Positions 48,246 to 56,416 of a stretch of 64,000 bases of DNA are shown piece after piece; within the stretch, counting starts at the first letter, position 1, and each line of letters starts with the position of its first letter. The notes below the pieces were generated by a model. That model did not search any database, was not told the DNA's origin, and was given only the letters and a program-made list of their open reading frames with translations. Location: positions 50,295-114,294 of the forward strand of contig JAFUDJ010000005.1 of the NCBI GenBank assembly GCA_017459445.1. The letters run 5' to 3'. Source of the DNA: Prevotella sp. GTDB lineage: Bacteria > Bacteroidota > Bacteroidia > Bacteroidales > Bacteroidaceae. The position numbers and the translations under genes were made by a program.

Positions 48246-49223
48246 ATGGATTATATTAGCATTATCCAACAGCCAATAGCCGCTGATTTAGCTGAATTTA
48301 TCGACCTGTTCAACCACTCGTTGACCCATCACGACGGTATGCTGGAGTCGGCCTTGTGCCACATCCGTCAGCGTGGGGGCAAGCGTATGCGCCCTATGCT
48401 GATGCTGCTCATGGCCAAGCACTATGGGGGTATCTCGCAGGTGACGCAGCATGCCGCTGTCGGTCTTGAGCTGTTGCACACGGCGTCCCTTGTTCACGAC
48501 GACGTCGTCGACGAGAGCAGTGAGCGTCGCGGTCAGGCTTCGGTGAATGCTACCTATGATAATAAGGTGGCGGTTTTGGTTGGCGACTTTATCCTTTCCA
48601 CGGCTTTGCTGCATGTTTCCCTGACTGATAACCAGCAAATTGTGCAGCAGCTCTCCGAGCTTGGCCGGACGTTGGCAGCAGGCGAGATACTGCAGTTGTC
48701 GAACATCCAGAACCAGGACATTTCCGAGGCTGTGTATTACCAGGTTATTCAGCAAAAGACGGCGGCTTTGTTCCAGTCGTGTGCAGCCATCGGCGCTATG
48801 TCGGCGGGTGCTTCTTCTGCTGACGTTATGAAGGCTGCAGAGTTTGGTAAGAACCTGGGTATCATGTTCCAGATACGTGATGACATCTTCGATTATTTTG
48901 ACTCGAAGGCTATCGGTAAGCCTACGGGCAATGACATGGCTGAAGGCAAGCTGACGCTGCCTGTCATCTATGCGCTGAACAATACCGATTTCGAGTCGAT
49001 GCAAACCTTGGCCAAGAAGGTCAAGGCAGGTACGATAAATGTCGATGAAATCGCTGTCTTGGTGGAGTTTACGAAGCAGCAGGGCGGCATTGACTATGCT
49101 GAGCAGAAGATGGCGGAATTCAGCGTACTGTGCAAGTCGTATATTGATGATAACATCAAGGAAAAAGCCGTCAGGGATGCCCTGACAGCCTATGTGGATT
49201 ACGTGGTGCAGCGTAATTATTAG
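48246..49223 (+). CDS. Polyprenyl diphosphate synthase
   Basis: This trans-prenyltransferase extends farnesyl or geranyl diphosphate with isopentenyl units to make the menaquinone side chain. The 325-residue protein has the first Asp-rich motif in LVHDDVVDESSERRGQ and the second in QIRDDIFDYFDSKAIGKPTGND. RGGKRMRPMLMLL is the substrate-binding arginine region and YYQVIQQKTAALF the KT motif. It belongs to the long-chain (hexa- to octaprenyl) group rather than the short-chain one. The chain length is not certain, so I give no symbol. It is transcribed singly, convergent with deoC. Confidence 0.93.
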   Translation: MDYISIIQQPIAADLAEFIDLFNHSLTHHDGMLESALCHIRQRGGKRMRPMLMLLMAKHYGGISQVTQHAAVGLELLHTASLVHDDVVDESSERRGQASVNATYDNKVAVLVGDFILSTALLHVSLTDNQQIVQQLSELGRTLAAGEILQLSNIQNQDISEAVYYQVIQQKTAALFQSCAAIGAMSAGASSADVMKAAEFGKNLGIMFQIRDDIFDYFDSKAIGKPTGNDMAEGKLTLPVIYALNNTDFESMQTLAKKVKAGTINVDEIAVLVEFTKQQGGIDYAEQKMAEFSVLCKSYIDDNIKEKAVRDALTAYVDYVVQRNY

Positions 49224-49224
49224 T

Positions 49225-49251
49225 GTGTAGAGCGATTCTGTCGCCCTATAT
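49225..49251 (+). repeat. Degenerate copy of the 27-bp palindrome
   Basis: GCGATTCTGTCGC with weak outer arms lies directly after the polyprenyl synthase stop. It differs from the GCGACATTGTCGC core at two positions. It may be a decayed relic. Confidence 0.35.
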
Positions 49252-49297
49252 TCACTTACGGTTTGCCCTATTACTTACGGTTCTGTCGTCCTGTCAC

Positions 49298-50194
49298 TTA
49301 GAAGAACTTCGTCTCAACGCCCGTTACCTCGCTCAGCAGCAGGTTGGCCAGTCGGCTGGTGCCCATGCGGAACCACTGGTTGGTGAGCCACTTTTCACCC
49401 AGCACTTCCTTCACGATGGTGTACATGGTGACGGCGTCCATGACGGTGTTCAGGCCTCCGGCGGGCTTGAAGCCTATCTGTATGCCCGTCTTCTCGTAGT
49501 ACTCCTTGATGGCTTGGCACATGACATAGGCAGCTTCCGGCGTGGCGGCGGGCTCCAACTTACCCGTTGACGTCTTGATGTAGTCGGCTCCGGCATACAT
49601 TGACAGAATCGACGCCTTTTTGATGTTTTGCGCCGTCTTCAGGCAACCCGTCTCGAGGATGACTTTCATCTTCTTGTTGCCGCAGACAGCCTTCAGCTCG
49701 CTGATTTCCTCGGCCACCGTCTCGTAGTCGCCGGAGAGGAATTTGCCTACGCTCATCACGATGTCAATCTCCGTGGCACCATCCTTGACGGCCAGTGCCG
49801 TCTCGGCCACCTTGACTTCGAGGAGTGCCTGGGAAGAGGGGAATGAGCCGCTGACGCAAGCTATCTCGACGCCGTCAACCTCCAATGTCTCGCTGACCGT
49901 CTTGGCAAAGCAGGGATAGACACAGATGGTGGCCACATGGGGCAGTTCAGGGTACTGCTCGTCGAAGGCGTTTACGCGCTCCGTAAAGGCCATCACGCTC
50001 TCCTCTGAGTCGGTGGTTTTCAGGGTAGTCAGCTCCACGCTGCCCATGAGGAATTTCTTCACTTCCGGCGTGTCGTTTTCCGGCACCTTTTCGGTAATGA
50101 TTTTCCTTACAGCCTCGCGTACGGCTTCGTCCGTTGTGTCGTAGTTGTAAAGGTTTAGCGCTTGTTCAATCTTGTTGATTTCCTGTTCTTTCAT
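49298..50194 (-). CDS. deoC: Deoxyribose-phosphate aldolase
   Basis: DeoC cleaves 2-deoxyribose 5-phosphate to glyceraldehyde 3-phosphate and acetaldehyde in deoxynucleoside breakdown. The 298-residue length is at the long end of the family because of an N-terminal extension. Motifs are VATICVYPCFAKTVSE, GATEIDIVMSVGKFLSGD, MKVILETGCLKT and the Schiff-base lysine in ADYIKTSTGK; IGFKPAGGLNT provides the second lysine. It stands in a minus-strand group with the MazG-like, small membrane and dtd genes, with a gap of 18 bp to the MazG-like gene. Confidence 0.95.
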   Translation of the reverse strand: MKEQEINKIEQALNLYNYDTTDEAVREAVRKIITEKVPENDTPEVKKFLMGSVELTTLKTTDSEESVMAFTERVNAFDEQYPELPHVATICVYPCFAKTVSETLEVDGVEIACVSGSFPSSQALLEVKVAETALAVKDGATEIDIVMSVGKFLSGDYETVAEEISELKAVCGNKKMKVILETGCLKTAQNIKKASILSMYAGADYIKTSTGKLEPAATPEAAYVMCQAIKEYYEKTGIQIGFKPAGGLNTVMDAVTMYTIVKEVLGEKWLTNQWFRMGTSRLANLLLSEVTGVETKFF

Positions 50195-50212
50195 AGCTGT
50201 TAGAATTGATGA

Positions 50213-50539
50213 TTATTTCCTTAGTTTTTCATTGTTCAAATGACGTTCTCGGTCCCGTTTTGTCTTCTTTTCTATGCTTTTCCTGAGTTCTTCTGTCAGG
50301 TCGACACCTGTCTGATTGGCCAGGCACAGCAGCACCCACAGCACGTCGGCCATTTCTTCACCCATATTGTCGCTCTCGCCCGCCTTGAAGCTTTGGTCGC
50401 CGTATCGGCGAGCCATCACGCGTGCCAGTTCGCCCACTTCCTCCGTCAGTACGGCCATGTTGGTGAGCTCTGAGAAATAGCGCACGCCATACTGCTTAAT
50501 CCATTGGTCAACAGCCTCTTGAGCTTCACGTATCGTCAT
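50213..50539 (-). CDS. MazG-like nucleotide pyrophosphohydrolase
   Basis: The 108-residue protein has the all-alpha MazG fold: VLTEEVGELARVMAR provides the EExxE and MGEEMADVLWVLLCLAN the ExxD, which together bind magnesium. Such enzymes hydrolyse (d)NTPs to monophosphates and can clean the nucleotide pool. It overlaps the next upstream small membrane protein gene by 4 bp (ATGA-type), so the two are translationally coupled. The true substrate cannot be read. Confidence 0.88.
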   Translation of the reverse strand: MTIREAQEAVDQWIKQYGVRYFSELTNMAVLTEEVGELARVMARRYGDQSFKAGESDNMGEEMADVLWVLLCLANQTGVDLTEELRKSIEKKTKRDRERHLNNEKLRK

Positions 50540-50784
50540 TGTCGGCTTAGCATTTGCAGGATGAGTATAATGATGGCGACGAGCAGAATGATGATGTTCT
50601 GCCGGTTCTCGCGTGCATATTCATTCCACCGGAAGGCCTTGTAGAGGAATGTGACGAGCCATAGGAAGAGTCCTATGGCGCATGGCCACATGCCGACGTG
50701 GGTACCCCAAATCCATGAGAAGACGATGCCGATAATGACCAGCACTAATCCTGAGACTTCTATTTCACGTAAGTATTTCTTCAT
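50536..50784 (-). CDS. Small membrane protein of unknown function
   Basis: The 82-residue protein has three hydrophobic stretches: VSGLVLVIIGIVFSWIWG, MWPCAIGLFLWLVTFLYKAF and IIILLVAIIILILQML. Positive residues lie between the second and third. I do not recognise the family. It is coupled to the MazG-like gene by a 4-bp overlap and follows dtd by 46 bp, so it is part of a small quality-control operon by position only. Confidence 0.7.
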   Translation of the reverse strand: MKKYLREIEVSGLVLVIIGIVFSWIWGTHVGMWPCAIGLFLWLVTFLYKAFRWNEYARENRQNIIILLVAIIILILQMLSRQ

Positions 50785-50830
50785 GTCCTTTTCTTGTTTG
50801 CTGCCATGTGTCGTAGCGGTCAGTTTTTTT

Positions 50831-51283
50831 CTATTCCTTGTTCTTCGTGTCCATGCAAATGGTTACCGGCCCGTCGTTCAGCAGCGCTACTTTCATGTCA
50901 GCGCCAAACTCCCCCGTGCCGACAGGTTTGCCCAGCTGCTCGCTTAGCTTCCGGCAGAACTCCTCGTAGAGCGGTATGGAGTGCTCGTGGCTGCCTGCGC
51001 GGAACCAGCTTGGCCTGTTGCCTTTCTTGTAGCTGGCGTAAAGCGTGAACTGACTGACTACCAGCGCCTCGCCGCCCACGTCCGTGACGCTGCGGTTCAT
51101 CACTCCCTCGTCGTCGTTGAACACGCGCAACGCCGCCACTTTCTTTACCAGCCAGTCAACGTCCTCGGAGCTGTCTTCGTCGCACACGCCAAGCAGTATC
51201 AGCAGCCCCTGTCCGATGCTGGAGTGTAACTGTCCGTCGATGGTGACGCTGGCTTTGCTGACGCGCTGGATGACGATTCTCAT
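50831..51283 (-). CDS. dtd: D-aminoacyl-tRNA deacylase
   Basis: DTD frees tRNA from D-amino acids (and from glycine wrongly attached to tRNA-Ala). The start at 51283 (MRIVIQRVSKASVTIDGQ) is the family's normal N-terminus; upstream codons belong to the promoter and repeat region. Motifs are ALVVSQFTLYASYKKGNRPS (SQFTLY) and MKVALLNDGPVTICMD (NDGPVT), the latter ending in the Gly-Pro region that excludes L-amino acids. Length is 150 residues, as usual. The promoter at 51308 fits a leader of about 20 nt. A large foldback repeat lies upstream. Confidence 0.96.
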   Translation of the reverse strand: MRIVIQRVSKASVTIDGQLHSSIGQGLLILLGVCDEDSSEDVDWLVKKVAALRVFNDDEGVMNRSVTDVGGEALVVSQFTLYASYKKGNRPSWFRAGSHEHSIPLYEEFCRKLSEQLGKPVGTGEFGADMKVALLNDGPVTICMDTKNKE

Positions 51284-51307
51284 AGTTTTGGGTTTCTTCT
51301 TTTGATG

Positions 51308-51315
51308 CAAAGGTA
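51308..51315 (-). promoter_or_regulatory. -7 element of the dtd promoter
   Basis: Minus-strand TACCTTTG, with CTTG about 20 bp upstream (51336-51339), 24 bp before the dtd start. Confidence 0.6.
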
Positions 51316-51385
51316 CAAAATAAATTTGATACTGGCAAGCATCTGCTGTTTTTATTTCAATTTTAACAGATGGCCATGATTTATC

Positions 51386-51547
51386 ATGTGTCACGTGTGT
51401 CATGTGTCACGAGTGTCATTAAGCATTTCGGAGTGCGAAAGTCCGCATAATAATATATAAATAAAAATTTATATATTATTATGAGCCGGAAAACACCCCT
51501 CCGACTGAAAAACCTTAATGACACTCATGACACATGACACTCATGAC
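51386..51547. repeat. Foldback element with 30-bp arms and a perfect AT palindrome
   Basis: Outer arms (about 51386-51423 and 51514-51547) are built of ATGTGTCAC/GAGTGTCAT units and match at about 27 of 29 inner positions. The inner palindrome has perfect 16-bp arms (ATAATAATATATAAAT, 51447-51462, and its inverse 51467-51482) with an AAAA loop. The rest of the gap to uvrC holds a 20-bp direct repeat (around 51612 and 51649) and no gene. Confidence 0.7.
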
Positions 51548-51659
51548 CACTTTTTGCGCGGGGTGGGGGAGAGCACCGTCCAATCCCCCTCGGAGAATAG
51601 TTCAATCTGCCAGCGAGCGCCGTTCACCCTTTTATTTAGAAATAACCGGCGAGCGTCGT

Positions 51660-53489
51660 TCACTCTTCAGGATGGAAATAGTCGTACACTATCCTGGCTT
51701 TTGCGGCACCGACAAAGCCTTCCAGCACAGTCAGTTCTGCCTCCCGTATTCTACGAACCGATTTAAGGCCATTTAGAAGCTCGTCACGCGTTTTCGGGCC
51801 GACGCCCTTGATGCTGTCAAGCTCCGACTCCAAAGCGCGCTTAGAACGCTTTTCTCGATGGAAGGTGATGGCGAAGCGGTGTACCTCGTCCTGTAGGTGT
51901 GTCAGCACGCGGAACAGTTCTGACGTGTCCTTGATGCCTATCACCCGTGGGGGGAATCCATACAGCAGCTCGTTGGTGCGGTGGCGGTTGTCCTTGGCCA
52001 ATCCTGCAATGGGAATATCGAGCCCTAATTCGTCCTGCACCGCCTGTCGGATGACCTCCATCTGTCCCTTGCCGCCGTCGGCTACGATGAGGTCGGGTAG
52101 GAGCTCTTCTTCGGTTACAAGGCGATGGTATCGCCGGTAGACAACCTCTTTCATCGAGGCATAGTCGTCGGGTCCTACAACGGTCTTGATGTTATACTTG
52201 CGGTAGTCCTGTTTGGAGGGTTTCATCTTCTTGAACACCACGCACGCCGCCACGGCATCCGTGCCCGAGATGTTCGAGTTGTCGAAGCACTCTATCTGGT
52301 ATGGCATCTTAGGCAGGTGCAGCAAGTCCTGCAGCTCCTTCATCAGCCGCACCTGTTTCTGTTCAGGATTCAGCTTCTCGGCCTGTTTCAGACGGTCGAA
52401 CTTATACTGCCTGCCATTCATCAGCGACAGCTCCAGCAGCGTCTTTTTGTCCCCTCGCTGCGGCACGGTGATGGTTACTCCCTTCAGGTCAATGTTTACC
52501 TCTTGTGGCAGGATGATTTCCTTCGCCTCACTCTGAAAGCGCTCCCTCATCTCCACGATGGCCAGCTGCAACAACTCCTCGTCCGTCTCCGCCAACCGCT
52601 TCTTGTATTCAAACGTGAAGCTCTGGTTAATCTGGCCGTTCGACACGTGGATGTAGTTGACAAATGCCACCTTTTCATCGTTGGTAATCGAGAGCACGTC
52701 GACGTTGTCGATGGTATGGCTCACCACCTCGCTCTTTGCCACAAACTGCTCCAGCAGCAGGTAACGCCGCTTCAGTTCTTCGGCTTCCTCGAAGCGCAGC
52801 TCTTCAGCCAGGCGCATCATGTCGTCGCGCAGCTGCCGTTGCACCTCGCGGGTGTTTCCTTTCAGAATCTCGCGTGCCTGTGCTATGTTTTTCTGGTAGT
52901 CATCCCACGGCTGTTTGCCGATGCACGGTGCCCCGCAGTTCTTGATATGATACTCCAGGCACACCTGGTATTTTCTGCCTTCCACTCCCTCCTTGGTCAT
53001 GGGTTGTCGGCAGGTTCGCGGCCGATACAGTTTCTTAATCAAGTCGAGCACACCATGCATGGCTCCTACATGCGAGTAAGGACCATAGTAGGTGCCCCAC
53101 TTCTTGTTGATGTTACGCGTGGGAAAAATCCGGGGCAGGTACTCCTTCGTGATGCAGATGCTGGGGTAGGTCTTGCCGTCTTTCAGCAGCACGTTGTACC
53201 GGGGGTTGTATTTCTTGATGAGCGCATTTTCCAACAGCAGGGCGTCCTCCTCCGTGTTCACCACTGTGTATGAAATGTCCCATATCTTCGATACCAGCAC
53301 CTTGGTCTTAAACCTGTCAACCTCCGTGTGGAAGTACGACGAGACACGGCTCTTCAGGTTCTTGGCCTTGCCGACATAGATGATGGTGCCCTCAGCGTCG
53401 TAATACTGATAGCTGCCCGGCTTCTCAGGCATGGCCTTCACAATGCCCTTTAGCTTCTCCAGCCGTGCCTCGTTCTCTTCCTGTGTCAT
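51660..53489 (-). CDS. uvrC: Excinuclease ABC subunit C
   Basis: UvrC cuts DNA on both sides of bulky lesions marked by UvrAB. The 609-residue protein has the GIY-YIG nuclease (PGSYQYYDAEGTIIYVGKAKN) for the 3' cut, a UVR motif (ELRFEEAEELKRRYLLLEQF), the RNase H-like nuclease (IECFDNSNISGTDAVAACVV) for the 5' cut and tandem helix-hairpin-helix motifs at the end (IKGVGPKTRDELL). It begins 43 bp downstream of the apt stop; the gap contains a parS-like site. Confidence 0.97.
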   Translation of the reverse strand: MTQEENEARLEKLKGIVKAMPEKPGSYQYYDAEGTIIYVGKAKNLKSRVSSYFHTEVDRFKTKVLVSKIWDISYTVVNTEEDALLLENALIKKYNPRYNVLLKDGKTYPSICITKEYLPRIFPTRNINKKWGTYYGPYSHVGAMHGVLDLIKKLYRPRTCRQPMTKEGVEGRKYQVCLEYHIKNCGAPCIGKQPWDDYQKNIAQAREILKGNTREVQRQLRDDMMRLAEELRFEEAEELKRRYLLLEQFVAKSEVVSHTIDNVDVLSITNDEKVAFVNYIHVSNGQINQSFTFEYKKRLAETDEELLQLAIVEMRERFQSEAKEIILPQEVNIDLKGVTITVPQRGDKKTLLELSLMNGRQYKFDRLKQAEKLNPEQKQVRLMKELQDLLHLPKMPYQIECFDNSNISGTDAVAACVVFKKMKPSKQDYRKYNIKTVVGPDDYASMKEVVYRRYHRLVTEEELLPDLIVADGGKGQMEVIRQAVQDELGLDIPIAGLAKDNRHRTNELLYGFPPRVIGIKDTSELFRVLTHLQDEVHRFAITFHREKRSKRALESELDSIKGVGPKTRDELLNGLKSVRRIREAELTVLEGFVGAAKARIVYDYFHPEE

Positions 53490-53516
53490 GACGTTTGTGA
53501 GTGCTCCTTTCTTTAT

Positions 53517-53532
53517 AGTTTCACGTGAAACA
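53517..53532. other. parS-like ParB binding site between uvrC and apt
   Basis: AGTTTCACGTGAAACA matches 15 of 16 positions of the bacterial parS consensus. It is palindromic and lies in a noncoding gap. Confidence 0.82.
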
Positions 53533-54063
53533 TTATACGGTTATCAGCGTCGTTACTTCTGTGTCCTTGTCGAATACGTCGCGCCCGTGGAGACCCTCGT
53601 CGGTAATTTCAATCAGGAAGTTTACCATGATTTGCTTGGGTTTGAACTTTCTCACCAAGTTGCAAGCCGCTTTCATGGTTCCTCCCGTTGCCAATAGGTC
53701 GTCGTGCAGTAGCACCACGTCTTTGTCGTTGATGGCGTCTTCGTGAATTTCAATGGTGTCTGTTCCGTACTCCTTTTCGTAACTCTCCTGTACGGTAGCA
53801 GCAGGCAACTTGCCCGGCTTTCGTGCCAATACTACACCGGCACCCAACTTGACGGCCAGTGCTGAAGCCATAACAAAGCCGCGACTCTCGATACCTACTA
53901 TTTTGGTGATTCCTTTGTTTTTGTAAATCTCGTACAGCTCGTCTACCATAATCTGCAGACAGGCAGGATTCTTAAACAGGGTCGTCACGTCGCGGAAGTT
54001 GATTCCTTTTACTGGGAAATCTGGAATGCAACGCAGATTTGCCATTAATGTTTTGTTGTTCAT
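53533..54063 (-). CDS. apt: Adenine phosphoribosyltransferase
   Basis: Apt makes AMP from adenine and PRPP in purine salvage. The 176-residue protein has FPVKGINFRDVTTLF, GIESRGFVMASALA, the PRPP loop in VVLLHDDLLATGGTMKA and TIEIHEDAINDKD in the flexible loop. It is followed on the minus strand by uvrC and preceded by mnmG. Two parS sites flank it, one 7 bp beyond its stop codon at 53517-53532 and one 46 bp upstream at 54109-54124. Confidence 0.96.
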   Translation of the reverse strand: MNNKTLMANLRCIPDFPVKGINFRDVTTLFKNPACLQIMVDELYEIYKNKGITKIVGIESRGFVMASALAVKLGAGVVLARKPGKLPAATVQESYEKEYGTDTIEIHEDAINDKDVVLLHDDLLATGGTMKAACNLVRKFKPKQIMVNFLIEITDEGLHGRDVFDKDTEVTTLITV

Positions 54064-54108
54064 TATTCTTTGGTTTTATCGTTATTACTATATCGTTTAC
54101 TGTGTCTT

Positions 54109-54124
54109 TGTTTCACGTGAAACA
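54109..54124. other. Perfect parS site upstream of apt
   Basis: TGTTTCACGTGAAACA matches the parS consensus at all 16 positions. Such sites bind ParB and are usually clustered near the chromosome origin. Confidence 0.92.
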
Positions 54125-54126
54125 CT

Positions 54127-54230
54127 TTATCTTCGTTTTTACTTTCTACCTTTCGCTTTTCACCTTTTACTCTTCACTTTTCATTTTTTTTACCTTTTAC
54201 TTTTTACTTTTCACTTTTCACTTTTCATTA
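54127..54230. repeat. CTTTTnAC/TTTTCACTT low-complexity repeat between apt and mnmG
   Basis: Degenerate TTTTTACC, TTTTCACTT and CTTTTCATT units of 8-10 bp fill the gap. Small ORFs across it are repeat translations and are not called. Confidence 0.7.
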
Positions 54231-54248
54231 GGCACGCAGTGCCGCTAT

Positions 54249-56177
54249 CTATCTTCCCATCAGCACCAGCATGGCGTTGATGTCGCTGGGACTTACGCCC
54301 GGTATGCGGCTTGCTTGTGCCAGTGTTTCGGGTTGAATCTTCTCTAACTTCTGACGTGCCTCGGTTGAAATGGCCGATAGGTTGGGGTAGTCAAACTTAC
54401 CCTTGATATTGATATTCTCTAAGCGGTGCATCTTTTCTGCTACCTGTCGTTCGCGGTCAATGTAGCCTTTGTATTTGATGTGTATCTCAGCCGCCTCGGC
54501 TATCTCTTCTTGCCGGTTGGGCAAAGCCTCGATTCTTTCGCGCAATTCGGGCACGATGTCGTACAGCTTTTGGAAGTTCAGCTCTGGGCGTGCTACGAGG
54601 TCTTCCAGCTTACAGCCATAGACGAGTGGGGTAGAGCCAAGGGCCTCCAAGGCGCCATTCACCGTCTTGGGCTTAATGGCTGTCGTGCGACAAAAATCCT
54701 CGATTCCTTCGATGGCTGCTTTCTTCTGTAGCCACCAGTCGTAGCGGTCGCGTTTGGCAATGCCCAGTTCGTAGGCGCGTTCCGTCAGCCGCGCGTCAGC
54801 ATCGTCCTGTCTCAGCAGGATGCGGTATTCGGCCCTTGAGGTAAACATACGGTAGGGTTCATCCACGCCCTTTGTCACTAAGTCATCTATCAGCACGCCA
54901 ATATACGCCTCGTCGCGCTTCAGTTTAAATGTTGTGTTTGTTGCGATGGCATCGCAACAAACTGAACCCGCCATGAGAGCGGCGTTGATACCCGCCAGGG
55001 TTCCCTGTCCGCCCGCCTCTTCATATCCTGTGGTGCCGTTCACCTGCCCTGCAAGGAAGAGGCCGCCGATAACCTTCGATTCCAGCGAGTGCCTCAGCTG
55101 GGTAGGGTCGAAGAAGTCATACTCGATGGCATAGCCGGGGCGGTACACCCGTATGTCCCTCAGTGCCGGTATCTTCCTCAGCGCCGCTATCTGCACCTCC
55201 ATGGGCAGGCTTGACGAGAAGCCGTTCAGGTACATCTCGTTGGTTTCTGTGCCTTCCGGCTCCAAGAACAGCAGGTGCTGGGGACGGTCAGGGAAGGTGA
55301 CCAGCTTCGTTTCTATCGACGGGCAATAACGGGGCCCGATGCTTTGTATCTGACCGTTGTAAAGCGGAGAATCGGCCAATCCACCGCGTAGTGTCTCGTG
55401 CACCTCTTCGTTGGTGTAGCATACCCAGCAGGGTAGCTGCTCCAAGGGTCGTGCCTCACCCAGATAGGAGAACTTATAGTAGCCGTTCTCACCGTCCTGC
55501 CGCTCCATGTCCTCGAAGTGTACCGAGCGTTTGTCTATGCGCACAGGGGTACCTGTCTTCATGCGCGCAGAACGGATGCCGTGGCGGGTGATGCTCTCGG
55601 TGAAATGGGGCACGGCGGGCTCTGCTATGCGGCCACCGGCTATCATCTTCCGGCCGATGTGCAGCAAACCGTTCAGGAAGGTGCCTGCCGTCACGATGAC
55701 GGCCTTGGCTCGCAGCTCGCAACCCCAGATGGTGCGTACGCCCACCACCCGCTTTGTTTGTTGCGTTGACAACGCAACAGACTCTACCAATAGCTCGTCG
55801 GCTTGGTCTTGCCAGATGTCAAGATTGGCGGTTTCATCGAGCACGGAGCGCCATTTCCAAATGAACTTGCCACGGTCGCACTGTGCGCGAGGGCTCCATA
55901 CGGCAGGCCCTTTCGAGCGGTTCAGCATACGGAACTGGATGGCCGTGGCATCCGTCACGAGCCCCATCTGTCCGCCAAGGGCATCTATCTCACGCACTAT
56001 CTGTCCCTTGGCAATGCCGCCTACGGCAGGATTGCACGACATCTGCGCAATCTTGTTCATGTCCATGGTTACGAGTAGCGTCTTTGCGCCCATGTTTGCC
56101 GATGCGCATGCCGCCTCACAGCCGGCGTGTCCGCCACCAATTACTATTACATCATACTCCAGCGTCATGTCATTCAT
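54249..56177 (-). CDS. mnmG: tRNA uridine-5-carboxymethylaminomethyl synthase MnmG with palindromic insertions
   Basis: MnmG, with MnmE, makes the cmnm5 modification at the wobble uridine of several tRNAs, using FAD. The start at 56177 (MNDMTLEYDVIVIGGGHAGC) is chosen because homology starts at YDVIVIGGGHAG; further codons upstream are not conserved. The FAD site is GGGHAGCEAACASANMG. Other blocks are MSCNPAVGGIAKG, GTFLNGLLHIG, RPGYAIEYDFFDP and EEAGGQGTLAGINAALM. The C-terminus is IPGVSPSDINAMLVLM. Length is 642 residues. Two 27-bp palindromes are in frame: 54936-54962 (a perfect palindrome, VCCDAIATN) and 55756-55782 (SVALSTQQT). Both are near conserved blocks but do not remove any. In many bacteria mnmG is close to the origin. 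Confidence 0.95.
   Translation of the reverse strand: MNDMTLEYDVIVIGGGHAGCEAACASANMGAKTLLVTMDMNKIAQMSCNPAVGGIAKGQIVREIDALGGQMGLVTDATAIQFRMLNRSKGPAVWSPRAQCDRGKFIWKWRSVLDETANLDIWQDQADELLVESVALSTQQTKRVVGVRTIWGCELRAKAVIVTAGTFLNGLLHIGRKMIAGGRIAEPAVPHFTESITRHGIRSARMKTGTPVRIDKRSVHFEDMERQDGENGYYKFSYLGEARPLEQLPCWVCYTNEEVHETLRGGLADSPLYNGQIQSIGPRYCPSIETKLVTFPDRPQHLLFLEPEGTETNEMYLNGFSSSLPMEVQIAALRKIPALRDIRVYRPGYAIEYDFFDPTQLRHSLESKVIGGLFLAGQVNGTTGYEEAGGQGTLAGINAALMAGSVCCDAIATNTTFKLKRDEAYIGVLIDDLVTKGVDEPYRMFTSRAEYRILLRQDDADARLTERAYELGIAKRDRYDWWLQKKAAIEGIEDFCRTTAIKPKTVNGALEALGSTPLVYGCKLEDLVARPELNFQKLYDIVPELRERIEALPNRQEEIAEAAEIHIKYKGYIDRERQVAEKMHRLENINIKGKFDYPNLSAISTEARQKLEKIQPETLAQASRIPGVSPSDINAMLVLMGR
54936..54962 (-). 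repeat. Perfect 27-bp palindromic element in mnmG
   Basis: Arms GTTTGTTGCGATG and CATCGCAACAAAC around a central G pair at all 13 positions. It encodes VCCDAIATN directly after the GINAALMAGS block. Confidence 0.85.
55756..55782 (-). repeat. 27-bp palindromic element in mnmG (second)
   Basis: Arms GTTTGTTGCGTTG and CAACGCAACAGAC around a central A pair at 12 of 13 positions. It encodes part of ESVALSTQQTK. Confidence 0.82.
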
Positions 56178-56254
56178 ATTCAAGTCAACGAGGGGGAAGA
56201 AAAAAGCAGCAGAGGCGCCACATATCTGATGAGGCGTCTCTGCTGGTGATAGTT

Positions 56255-56416
56255 TTATTCTTCGGGCGAGAAGTCTTCTTTCGTCACTCCGCAGATGGGG
56301 CATACCCAGTCCTCTGGGATGTCTTCAAAGGCCGTCCCCGGCTGTATGCCGCTGTCAGGGTCGCCTACTTCGGGGTCGTACACATACCCGCACGTGTCAC
56401 AGATGTACTTTTTCAT
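56255..56416 (-). CDS. Rubredoxin
   Basis: A 53-residue protein that is too short for many gene finders. Its sequence is [18 protein letters not shown] followed by a short loop and [19 protein letters not shown]. The two CxxC pairs (C6/C9 and C39/C42) bind a single iron, and the Tyr-Val-Tyr-Asp-Pro and Trp-Val-Cys-Pro segments are diagnostic. Rubredoxin carries single electrons in the cytoplasm of anaerobes, often to reductases that remove oxygen or peroxide. Its ATG overlaps the stop codon of the GT9 gene by 4 bp (ATGA), so it is probably translated with it. The partner protein is not known. It ends 77 bp before mnmG. Confidence 0.95.
   Translation of the reverse strand: MKKYICDTCGYVYDPEVGDPDSGIQPGTAFEDIPEDWVCPICGVTKEDFSPEE

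Noticed and set aside
54039-54347. Hydrophobic frames of about 100 codons between apt and mnmG
   Set aside because: They are translations of the TTTTCAC/CTTTTTAC repeat and overlap mnmG on the other strand.
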